NCBI GenBank assembly: GCA_028868455.1
Contig: JAGWUK010000243.1
Span: 1-5,496 of the forward strand
Length of the DNA: 5,496 bases
Direction of reading: 5' to 3'
Source of the DNA: Burkholderiales bacterium
Lineage (GTDB): Bacteria; Pseudomonadota; Gammaproteobacteria; Burkholderiales; Burkholderiaceae_D
Below, piece after piece: positions 1-5,496 of the stretch (within the stretch, counting starts at the first letter, position 1; every line of letters begins with the position of its first letter). The notes under the pieces are model-generated. The model saw only the letters and a list, made by a program, of their open reading frames with translations, made no database searches and was not told the origin of the DNA. The position numbers were made by a program, and so were the translations under genes.

Positions 1-1
1 A

Positions 2-130
2 CCAACCAAGAATTGTGTTGAACTTACGTACCATACCAACAGAAACAAAAGAACGGCTTATCAAGGAATTTAATAGGCCAGGAACAGATTTCGTGACAAT
101 AGTTCCTTCTACTGGCGGTGTTGGTAGCGA
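2..130 (-). pseudogene. possible out-of-frame C-terminal remnant of the methyltransferase
   Basis: Just beyond the methyltransferase stop (138-140), a different minus frame is open from 130 to the window edge. It reads SLPTPPVEGTIVTKS and continues through a hydrophobic stretch (PGLLNSLISRSFVSVGM). This resembles, from memory, the tail of related methyltransferases, where the end of the domain (AGF...) is followed by an ESLLP-like motif, a VTRS-like motif and a hydrophobic helix. Removing one base near 140 and reverting a single stop-codon base at 131-133 (TAA to GAA) would give a continuous GFKIKQESLP reading. Two separate lesions are needed, so this is a hypothesis. It could also be chance open frame, and the gene may continue left of the window. 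Confidence 0.33.
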
Positions 131-137
131 TTACTGT

Positions 138-881
138 TTAGATTTTGAATCCAGCCTCGCGCAATTCCTCGCTAAGTCCTTTTATCGTGTACAAATGGTA
201 AAAAAATTGATGCGGTTGTTTGCCAATTGTCCGGGTAAACAAAATATTTCCTGTTTCCATCTGAAAACTTTCTGTTCGATGAAACAACCGTCGCAATTGT
301 GTCTGTAGCAGCTCTACTGGACGCCTCCGGAAAATGCTGGGTACGCTGAGCACAAGCTTCCCGTTTTTCCGAATTAATTGGCGCAGATGCTTGAGCGTCG
401 CTACACGAGCTGAGTAATCGCCAATATGGCTGAGTACGCCAAATAACAGCAAGATAAGATCGTATTCGCCATACTCATTAAGTTGCATCGCATCTGTTTC
501 AACTAGACGGATACGCTTCTTACTTGGATGGTCCTTCAAATAAGCAGCCAGTTCGGCGATTGCCGCGTGAGAAATATCGAACGCTGTCAATTTCGCGTTT
601 GTTTGTTGGAGCAGTGGCAAGGTGTAACGACCATTGCCGCAACCATAATCCAAAATATCATCTGCTTCGGCAGCACCGTTATTAAAAAGAAAGTGAAGAG
701 TACTTTGATTGGGTTCCGGGTACCGTTTTTTATACTCGTGGCTCGCATAATAGCGATCATACAAATCCGTCATCGCTTCAGCGATTTCGTGGTTGTCACA
801 AGCGTTTGTTAAATCATCTTTCACAAACGTCTCCGCAAGAACCACATTCAGATACGGCGCAACAATAAAAATGTTGTTCAT
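138..881 (-). CDS. class I SAM-dependent methyltransferase, C-terminus possibly truncated
   Basis: Cytoplasmic methyltransferase of the Rossmann-fold (Methyltransf_11/25-like) type, transferring a methyl group from S-adenosylmethionine to an unknown substrate. Visible motifs are glycine-rich motif I ILDYGCGNGRY at residues 76-86, the acidic ribose-binding residue in FDIS (D102), ETDAMQL around 128-134, the strand YDLILLLFGVLSHIGD at 140-155 and the late strand GKLVLSV at 174-180. No signal peptide or membrane segment is seen. The start at 881 lies 5 bp after the stop of the binding-protein gene, with only a weak AAGAG upstream, so translation may be coupled. The recognisable family homology starts near M37 (MTDLYDRYYASHEY), so an internal start at 773 is possible. 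The protein ends abruptly at GFKI (247 residues), where such enzymes usually carry a further C-terminal segment. A continuation in another frame is listed separately. The family call is firm; the substrate is unknown. Confidence 0.85.
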   Translation of the reverse strand: MNNIFIVAPYLNVVLAETFVKDDLTNACDNHEIAEAMTDLYDRYYASHEYKKRYPEPNQSTLHFLFNNGAAEADDILDYGCGNGRYTLPLLQQTNAKLTAFDISHAAIAELAAYLKDHPSKKRIRLVETDAMQLNEYGEYDLILLLFGVLSHIGDYSARVATLKHLRQLIRKNGKLVLSVPSIFRRRPVELLQTQLRRLFHRTESFQMETGNILFTRTIGKQPHQFFYHLYTIKGLSEELREAGFKI

Positions 882-886
882 TCATT

Positions 887-1774
887 TTACAAACACTCTT
901 TCGGTGTATCTGCATTAATGCTGTCTCCGCAAATCCATTTGTGATCCATTTTTTTGTTCCAAATATTATGCATATCAACGAGAAATCTTGACGGCGGGAT
1001 GCCCCATTTATTTTCAATTTTCAGAAGTTCGCCAGTTCGGTGCCATTTGATAATAGCTTTTGAAAGATACTTCTCTAACTCGCTGTCTTTGTCTTTGGCA
1101 GAAATGGCAATTGACCATGGATTGGTAAATATGGTTGTCATGGGCATGACGAAATCAGTGGCCCATTCGACTTTCCTTAGCATTGCAACGATTGCGGTGT
1201 CGTCATATAACAGCGCCGAACAACGGCCATCACGCAATGCTTGTTTAGACCATTCGTTTGAGTACAGTGCAACAATGTCGGCACCATAAGTAACGGTAAC
1301 CCTACGATTATAAAAAGCGCCACGCCGGCTACATATGCGACGATTTTTCAAATCTGTCCATTGTTTGAAATGCTCAGATTTACGCGCCAGTAAATTGACT
1401 CCAGAGCTGTAGTAATGAGGCGCTACTAAAGTAAGTTGTTTTTGACGATCGGGTGTGTCAGAAAGAGTAGCGATCAATACGTCAACTTTTCCACTTTTGA
1501 GTGCATCAATTCTTTCTGCAGTCAATACGCCAACCAGTTCAAGTTTGACTCCAAGATCATCAGCGAGGATTTTTGCAAGATCGGGTTCCATGCCGACGAT
1601 TTTTCCACTGGAAGCATCCTGATAACCCCAAAGCAAGACGTCTTTTTTAACGCCGACGACAAGTTTTCCACGTTGTTTAATTTCGTCCAGACTGCTTGCT
1701 GTTGAACTATTTGTCAGTAAAGAAATGAACATGAACAAAAAAAAGTATAAATGCGAAAAGCGAAATTTATTCAT
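887..1774 (-). CDS. periplasmic solute-binding protein, family 3 (polar amino-acid type)
   Basis: Exported binding protein (SBP_bac_3 fold), 295 residues from the chosen start. Residues 1-26 form a signal peptide: basic MNKFRF, a hydrophobic core (LYFFLFMFISLL) and a likely signal peptidase I site after STA (A26). There is no lipobox, so it should be free in the periplasm. Family features are LDEIKQRGKLVVGV at the mature N-terminus, GMEPDLAKILADDLG (61-75), KSGKVDVLIATLSDTPDR (93-110, with the usual ligand-carboxylate-binding Arg110) and ALLYDD (187-192, with the acidic amino-group contact). C148 and C185 sit where this family often has a disulfide. A further pair, C282 and C294, lies in an unusual tail. 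The frame is open back to 1849, but the start at 1774 is preferred: it has AGGTGA seven bases upstream, begins the signal peptide, and overlaps the phosphatase stop by four bases (ATGA). No permease or ATPase gene is adjacent. The ligand is inferred only by family. Confidence 0.9.
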   Translation of the reverse strand: MNKFRFSHLYFFLFMFISLLTNSSTASSLDEIKQRGKLVVGVKKDVLLWGYQDASSGKIVGMEPDLAKILADDLGVKLELVGVLTAERIDALKSGKVDVLIATLSDTPDRQKQLTLVAPHYYSSGVNLLARKSEHFKQWTDLKNRRICSRRGAFYNRRVTVTYGADIVALYSNEWSKQALRDGRCSALLYDDTAIVAMLRKVEWATDFVMPMTTIFTNPWSIAISAKDKDSELEKYLSKAIIKWHRTGELLKIENKWGIPPSRFLVDMHNIWNKKMDHKWICGDSINADTPKECL

Positions 1775-3879
1775 GAATTCACCTGCGATTCGGAGTCCGG
1801 AGCAAAGCTTTGCAAGCTCGTTAAAGAGTGAAAATGCAAAGCGACGCAAGTAATATCATCTGATTGCGGTGCTCCATTGGCGTGCTGATCGACAGACTTC
1901 ACGATCCTTTCCACTGCATCGTTGACGTTGCCGATTGGGGTATTTGCAAAAAGCGGAGGGATGCGCTCTGGAGTGAACTCTTCGTTTTGCGGATTGAAGG
2001 CTTCCGTAACGCCGTCGGTATACATCAGCACATAGTCTCCAGGCTGAAGTTGTATTGAATTTTGAGAAAAGGGTATTCCATCAATCACGCCTAATGCGCT
2101 ACCTCCAGTCATTGGGAGAAATTCGCTACTACCGTCAATATGTACCAGCAAAGGAGGAGGATGACCGCCATTTACGTAAGTAAACATTCCGTTACCAGGA
2201 TCAAACTCGGCATAAAAAGTGGTCACAAAAATACAGGTGTCGTTGTCTTCGCATAAAATGTCGTTCGCAATCGCGATGGTTTGCCCAGCATCGCCCGTTG
2301 TACGAGTTGCCGTCGCACGTATCAAAGTTTTTGAAACCATGCCAAATAGCGCTGCGGGGACACCTTTACCACTGACATCCGCAACGACAATTCCAATCTT
2401 TCCATTACCCAAAGAAAAATGGTCGTAAAAGTCCCCGCCGACTTCTTTGGCCGATCGCATTAGTCCCCATAGTGAAAATTCTTTCTCGTTCGGCCAGTGA
2501 CGCGGCAAAATTGCAAGCTGCATGTTGGCAGCGATATCCAGTTCTTGACGTATTCCGACAAGTTGCAGACTCTGCCTGAAGGCCTGTGAAATACTCTCAA
2601 ACCACGGTTGCCAGGTGCTCGGCACGGTCGGAATAGGTGCCGGAGTAAATTGGCTTTCTTTGGCAATATGGGCTACAAGTTTTGATGCCGGTGAAATAAA
2701 TTCTCTTGTCGTGACCAGATACGTGACAACCATCAATAATGTCAGACCAAAAATCACTGCCAGCATAATCGGGCCGCGTTCGAGCAAAAGATTTTGCCAG
2801 ATGAGATTTTTTGGAACGATGTAAATCAGTTGCCAGGGAGCAGAAATAAATGGATGCCGGATAATCAGCGAGTTGCCGATTTCGGTGGGCTGATTCGCTG
2901 GGATGTCTGTAAGTTTGCGCTGTTCGTTGAGCAATCCTGCAGGCATGACACTTTCTAAGGTGTGCGTTTCTTTGACTTCCATTGCATCAGCAAATATTTG
3001 CGGATGTGCAACAACGACACCATAAGCGTCTACCAGGAACGCGGTACCAGGATGATAAGAGAAATCAGCATTGATACGATTCAAATAATCGAGACTTGTA
3101 TCGATAGAAACGACACCACGAAATGTTTTGCCTGAGTAAACCGGAGCGGCAGCAGGTACTAACAAACCTCGCGCTGGACCGCCATAGTAAACAGGAGCCC
3201 AAAATTTTTCTCGCGTCTGATTTTTTTCGGGTTGGCTCATTTTCCATGAGGGTGTTTGATATACGGTTTTGGAAAATGGACGTTTTTCCGATGACATCCA
3301 AGGGTAAGTATTTGAAAAATTATCCTTTGATACAAAACGACTTTCGCTGACATTGGGAAGATTAAACGCGATTGACTGGAATACCTGATTTAAATTCAAT
3401 GCCATTTCAAGATCCAGATAAAAGTCCCCGGATCGATCAGCAAGTTGCCCCAGCCCGTTCAAATTACCGGTCGCATCTTTTTCTTCAACGTTGTCCAAAT
3501 TAAAACCGTCAGATTTCTGTTGCAATTGATTAAATAGCGGAGAGTGTCCCGATTGCTTAGTACCTTGCCTGAATGAAGAAGGGGCTGTTGCATAGAAATT
3601 TGCGCTGACAATACGCATTGCCTCCAAATTGTCCAGCGATGAACGCAGGATAAATTCGACAAACTGGCCATGACGTTCAACATGGCCTTGAATGAGCTTT
3701 ATCTCTTCCGTGTGTTTTTGTTTTATTTGAAAAAGAAAAAAAGCAAGAGTTAGCGCAAGAATTGCGACATATGTAAATCCAACCAAGCGATTGTAGTTGC
3801 GGAAAAAATTGATGTTGTTATCACGTTTATTCGGCAGTGAGGCGTTACTCATTGTGTTGTTTTCCGTCAAATGAGGCAT
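1771..3879 (-). CDS. membrane sensor PP2C (SpoIIE/RsbU-type) serine phosphatase
   Basis: Inner-membrane protein phosphatase of 702 residues, expected to dephosphorylate a STAS-domain anti-anti-sigma protein in a partner-switching circuit. Layout: transmembrane helix 1 at about 31-51; a large periplasmic sensor (about 52-365) with Cache-like strands such as APVYSGKTFRGVVSIDTSL (245-263) and GTAFLVDAYGVVVAHP (278-293); transmembrane helix 2 at about 369-390; a linker with a HAMP-like start (ISPASKL) but a proline-rich middle; a switch helix ELDIAANMQLAILPR (446-460); then the phosphatase domain. Phosphatase hallmarks are GGDFYD (481-486), DVSGKG (501-506), NGGHPPP (570-576), YTDGVTEA (620-627) and SDDIT (673-677). 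The metal-binding aspartates are all present, so it should be active. The start is uncertain: ATG 3879 lies 17 bp after the kinase stop without a clear Shine-Dalgarno, while ATG 3852 (residue 10) has GGAA upstream. The stop overlaps the binding-protein start. Bordetella BtrU is a functional analogue. Confidence 0.93.
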   Translation of the reverse strand: MPHLTENNTMSNASLPNKRDNNINFFRNYNRLVGFTYVAILALTLAFFLFQIKQKHTEEIKLIQGHVERHGQFVEFILRSSLDNLEAMRIVSANFYATAPSSFRQGTKQSGHSPLFNQLQQKSDGFNLDNVEEKDATGNLNGLGQLADRSGDFYLDLEMALNLNQVFQSIAFNLPNVSESRFVSKDNFSNTYPWMSSEKRPFSKTVYQTPSWKMSQPEKNQTREKFWAPVYYGGPARGLLVPAAAPVYSGKTFRGVVSIDTSLDYLNRINADFSYHPGTAFLVDAYGVVVAHPQIFADAMEVKETHTLESVMPAGLLNEQRKLTDIPANQPTEIGNSLIIRHPFISAPWQLIYIVPKNLIWQNLLLERGPIMLAVIFGLTLLMVVTYLVTTREFISPASKLVAHIAKESQFTPAPIPTVPSTWQPWFESISQAFRQSLQLVGIRQELDIAANMQLAILPRHWPNEKEFSLWGLMRSAKEVGGDFYDHFSLGNGKIGIVVADVSGKGVPAALFGMVSKTLIRATATRTTGDAGQTIAIANDILCEDNDTCIFVTTFYAEFDPGNGMFTYVNGGHPPPLLVHIDGSSEFLPMTGGSALGVIDGIPFSQNSIQLQPGDYVLMYTDGVTEAFNPQNEEFTPERIPPLFANTPIGNVNDAVERIVKSVDQHANGAPQSDDITCVALHFHSLTSLQSFAPDSESQVNS
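1779..1784 (-). promoter_or_regulatory. ribosome binding site deciding the binding-protein start
   Basis: AGGTGA on the minus strand lies a few bases before the ATG at 1774-1772, inside the end of the phosphatase gene. It favours this start over the in-frame codon at 1849, which would add 25 residues ahead of the signal peptide. Confidence 0.7.
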
Positions 3880-3896
3880 TCAGTTAACTGCGAGAT

Positions 3897-4340
3897 CTAT
3901 GTTGACCAGGTTTTGGTGAAATGAACTTCATTAACGTTTCCATCGCGTCGATACGAAAAATGATCAGCCATTTTTCTGACGAAATGTATGCCGAGGCCGC
4001 CGATTTCACGCTCGTCAATATCGAGCGCGGTGTCCGGCTCAGCAATCAGAAATGGATTGAATTCGGGAGCGTTGTCCCTGATTGTGACAGCAACAGTATT
4101 TGCGATCAATTGAAGGTGTATGTCAATTTCACCTTCGCTATTTTTTTTATATCCGTGCATGACGACATTGGTGATCAATTCGTCCATCATCAAAGCGACG
4201 CTGTTTATAGCTTTGATTGGAACCTCAATGCTCAACGCCCATGCGTGGATATCCTCGTTCAAGGTTTCAATTTCTGAGTTGCTTCCTACTATGCATCGAT
4301 GGAATTCTCGGTTGATTTGAGCAGGTAAGTCATTGGTCAT
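3897..4340 (-). CDS. RsbW-like anti-sigma-factor/serine kinase (HATPase_c_2)
   Basis: Cytoplasmic GHKL-fold ATPase of 147 residues, the usual size for stand-alone RsbW/SpoIIAB/BtrW-type switch kinases. Such proteins bind a sigma factor or other target and phosphorylate a STAS antagonist. The N box is ALMMDELITNVVMHGY (residues 49-64), with catalytic-base Glu54 and Mg-binding Asn58. The G1 box is IRDNAPEFNP (87-96, Asp89 for adenine) and the G2 box is IGGLGIHFVRKMAD (113-126). There is no membrane segment or phospho-acceptor histidine domain, so it is not a classical sensor kinase. It is the first gene of the unit and ends 17 bp before the phosphatase start codon. ATG 4340 is chosen because GGAGG ends five bases upstream; the in-frame TTG at 4343 would sit too close to that site. 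Whether it truly acts on a sigma factor cannot be told from sequence. Confidence 0.92.
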   Translation of the reverse strand: MTNDLPAQINREFHRCIVGSNSEIETLNEDIHAWALSIEVPIKAINSVALMMDELITNVVMHGYKKNSEGEIDIHLQLIANTVAVTIRDNAPEFNPFLIAEPDTALDIDEREIGGLGIHFVRKMADHFSYRRDGNVNEVHFTKTWST

Positions 4341-4344
4341 CAAT

Positions 4345-4350
4345 ACCTCC
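4345..4350 (-). promoter_or_regulatory. strong Shine-Dalgarno of the kinase gene
   Basis: GGAGGT on the minus strand, preceded by AAA, is the best ribosome binding site in the window. With five bases between GGAGG and ATG 4340 it fixes the kinase start, and it suggests that translation of the unit begins efficiently here. Confidence 0.85.
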
Positions 4351-4526
4351 TTTACCGATAGACTTCAATTTCAGAATTTAACAGTGCTAACCATCCGCGA
4401 CCGTATTGAATGAATGCCGGGCTCCCAAGATACGCGCCATTTAACCTCGATTGGTACCCTTCAACAATATGAAAGGTGGAAACTGCACGATTCCGGAAAT
4501 GCATACAGCTTACGCTAAATGCGACC

Positions 4527-4548
4527 AATATTTTCCTTTAAAAATATT
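4527..4548. repeat. 8-bp AT-rich inverted repeat
   Basis: AATATTTT (4527-4534) is followed, after the six-base spacer CCTTTA, by its exact reverse complement AAAATATT (4541-4548) and then a short T run. It could be a regulator-binding palindrome between the divergent genes or a weak hairpin. All-AT arms of this length can also arise by chance in such a region. Confidence 0.45.
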
Positions 4549-4643
4549 TTTGTCGATCTTTTTAATGCAAAGCACATTTAGTGAGGGACTCATTTCACAT
4601 TTAATTTTATCCGGATGCAAGTGTTGTTTGCGGAAATTCAGAT

Positions 4644-4671
4644 TGTGATTATTGTTCCAGATGGGTTAAAC
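4644..4671 (+). promoter_or_regulatory. weak candidate promoter for the duplicated-module gene
   Basis: TTGTGA (4644-4649) and TTAAAC (4666-4671) are separated by 16 bases and lie about 30 bases before the start at 4702, a sensible place for sigma-70 boxes. They match the consensus at about four and three of six positions. Transcription starting elsewhere in the upstream region is equally possible. Confidence 0.25.
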
Positions 4672-4701
4672 TTTTTACATCGACTTAGTTGGATACAAAA
4701 A

Positions 4702-5388
4702 ATGAGTTCTCAGTGGTTGTTTCCTACCCCTTATTGTCTCTTCGTCAGATTGTCAGTGCGTCGTGAGCGTTACATACAATTTAAAGAGCTCGCCAGCAAA
4801 GTTGCTTTCGCGTATCAACAGCATTCTCGTCGTATGCGGTGGATGGCGTATGCAACAGTTGCTGGGCCAGCCAACTATGTCTACATCATGTTGCCTCTTG
4901 CAGAGTTAGGTGACATGGATCATATGCCTTCCCTCGATCAAGTTCTTGCCGATGTGTATGGCCCCGAAAGCATGCCACTTCTCGAACGATTTCAGGATTG
5001 CGTATTGCAGATGGAAACCTTCGTATTAAATCGCGTTAATGACGGAATTAATCCAATTGAACGGGAACAGCCGCCAGCGTATTTGTATTATCTGAATTTG
5101 CAGGCTCAGCCTGGGCGCATGGGGCAACTAATGCAGAATTTACAGCAACTTGGTCTTGCGACCAGTGGTAGTCCGCTATTCTGCTTTGCGACTTTTGCCG
5201 GTCCCGTCAGGTTGCATGCCTTTACGATGGGAAACACAATTGCAGAATTAGGGGAGGTTGCCAGCCTTGAGCGACGTGTCGTAAATCACTTTGGTGCCGA
5301 GAGCGGACATAAAGTAATTTCTGAGATACACGATACTTTGACTGATATCGATGCCTCAATCCTGCGATATATAGGTCACCTGAACTAA
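4702..5388 (+). CDS. unknown protein with two diverged copies of a ~100-residue module
   Basis: I do not recognise this 228-residue protein. It has no signal peptide, no lasting hydrophobic segment and no evident catalytic motif, so it is probably cytoplasmic. Its clear feature is an internal duplication. Residues about 12-112 align with about 126-225: ATVAGP (51-56 region) matches ATFAGP (163-168 region), LAELGD (66-71) matches IAELGE (180-185), VYGPES (85-90) matches HFGAES (196-201), and both halves end in an amphipathic helix (VLQMETFVLNRV, DIDASILRYI). A linker rich in Pro, Glu and Arg (about 113-125) joins them. The two-strand start (LFVRLSV, YLYYLNL) suggests alpha/beta modules, perhaps like a fused dimeric alpha-beta barrel (NIPSNAP/ABM-like); that is a guess. 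The start at 4702 is chosen because GGA lies about eight bases upstream and module 1 begins soon after. The open frame from 4615 adds 29 unlikely residues. Confidence 0.8.
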   Translation: MSSQWLFPTPYCLFVRLSVRRERYIQFKELASKVAFAYQQHSRRMRWMAYATVAGPANYVYIMLPLAELGDMDHMPSLDQVLADVYGPESMPLLERFQDCVLQMETFVLNRVNDGINPIEREQPPAYLYYLNLQAQPGRMGQLMQNLQQLGLATSGSPLFCFATFAGPVRLHAFTMGNTIAELGEVASLERRVVNHFGAESGHKVISEIHDTLTDIDASILRYIGHLN

Positions 5389-5496
5389 GGCAAAAAATGC
5401 AAACGAAGAGGGTGAATTCATCATGTTGCTAGCACCGACACAACACAACTTTTCGGCTTGCCAGATATTCTTCAGGGCTATCGCAAAATTGGTTCC
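5389..5496. other. right-edge stretch, no assignable gene
   Basis: No hairpin terminator follows the stop at 5388. An ATG at 5423 with AGAGGG about ten bases upstream opens a plus frame to the edge (MLLAPTQHNFSACQ...). A second plus frame without a usual start reads VASTDTTQLFGLPDILQGYR, and a minus frame ending at 5429-5431 reads CDSPEEYLASRKVV. Too little sequence remains to choose between a new gene start, a gene remnant and the end of a convergent gene. Confidence 0.3.

Larger units (their letters stand above)
4341..4701. promoter_or_regulatory. divergent intergenic region
   Basis: About 360 bp lie between the minus-strand signalling unit and the plus-strand gene. Short open frames here (for example plus 4451-4648) have no ribosome site or recognisable protein character. 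The region must hold the promoters for both directions, because both flanking genes point away from it. It becomes very AT-rich at about 4527-4610 and contains an 8-bp inverted repeat. No convincing consensus promoter for the minus unit and no sigma-54 type site (TGGCAC-N5-TTGC) was seen; the best minus candidate, TTGGTC-17-TATGCA near 4498-4530, matches only half of each consensus box. Confidence 0.6.

Noticed and set aside
15..308. Plus-strand open frame of 97 codons starting with GTG
   Set aside because: No ribosome site and no recognisable domain; its second half is antisense to the well-supported methyltransferase, so it is most likely a shadow.
1775..1849. Upstream extension of the binding protein to an in-frame start at 1849
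   Set aside because: It would place 25 residues before a proper signal peptide and lie inside the phosphatase coding end; the start at 1774 has a ribosome site and ATGA coupling.
3921..4320. Two plus-strand open frames opposite the kinase gene
   Set aside because: Both are antisense to a protein with clear N, G1 and G2 boxes and have no supporting signals of their own.
4581..4592. TGAG-GGA-CTCA short inverted repeat
   Set aside because: A four-base stem with a three-base loop is too short to claim as a terminator or operator.
4451..4648. Small plus-strand open frame of 65 codons in the divergent intergenic region
   Set aside because: No Shine-Dalgarno, cysteine-rich random-looking composition and no domain; treated as noncoding.
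4615..4701. N-terminal extension of the duplicated-module protein from ATG 4615
   Set aside because: No good ribosome site there and the added residues lie outside the repeat module; the start at 4702 has GGA at proper spacing.
5411..5421. GGTGAATTCAT repeated at 5411-5421 and, on the minus strand, at the binding-protein start (1783-1773)
   Set aside because: Eleven shared bases around ribosome-site-like sequence, with no similarity in the flanks; probably coincidence.

Overview
This is a bacterial window of compact, AT-leaning genes with little spacing. The gene families point to a Gram-negative, probably a proteobacterium. They are an exported periplasmic solute-binding protein, a two-transmembrane sensor phosphatase and a stand-alone RsbW-like kinase. 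Betaproteobacteria are a reasonable guess but cannot be proven from the sequence.

Most of the window (about 138-4340, minus strand) is one apparent four-gene transcription unit. In transcription order it encodes: (1) a small GHKL/HATPase protein of the RsbW anti-sigma-kinase type; (2) a membrane-anchored SpoIIE/RsbU-type PP2C phosphatase with a large, Cache-like extracytoplasmic sensor; (3) a periplasmic family-3 (amino-acid type) solute-binding protein whose start codon overlaps the phosphatase stop codon (ATGA); and (4) a class I SAM-dependent methyltransferase that starts 5 bp after the binding-protein stop. Kinase plus phosphatase is the core of a partner-switching circuit, in which a STAS-domain antagonist is phosphorylated and dephosphorylated. 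No STAS protein is encoded here. No ABC permease or ATPase accompanies the binding protein either, so it may act as a ligand-sensing accessory to the phosphatase rather than as transport machinery. That is an inference from gene order.

The methyltransferase frame stops at 138-140. A second minus frame, open from 130 to the window edge, could encode the missing C-terminal tail, so the gene may be disrupted.

A divergent intergenic region (about 4341-4701) separates this unit from a plus-strand gene (4702-5388). That gene encodes a 228-residue protein of unknown function made of two diverged copies of a module of about 100 residues. The last 108 bases (5389-5496) contain no gene I can assign. 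No RNA genes, CRISPR arrays, insertion sequences or tRNAs were seen.
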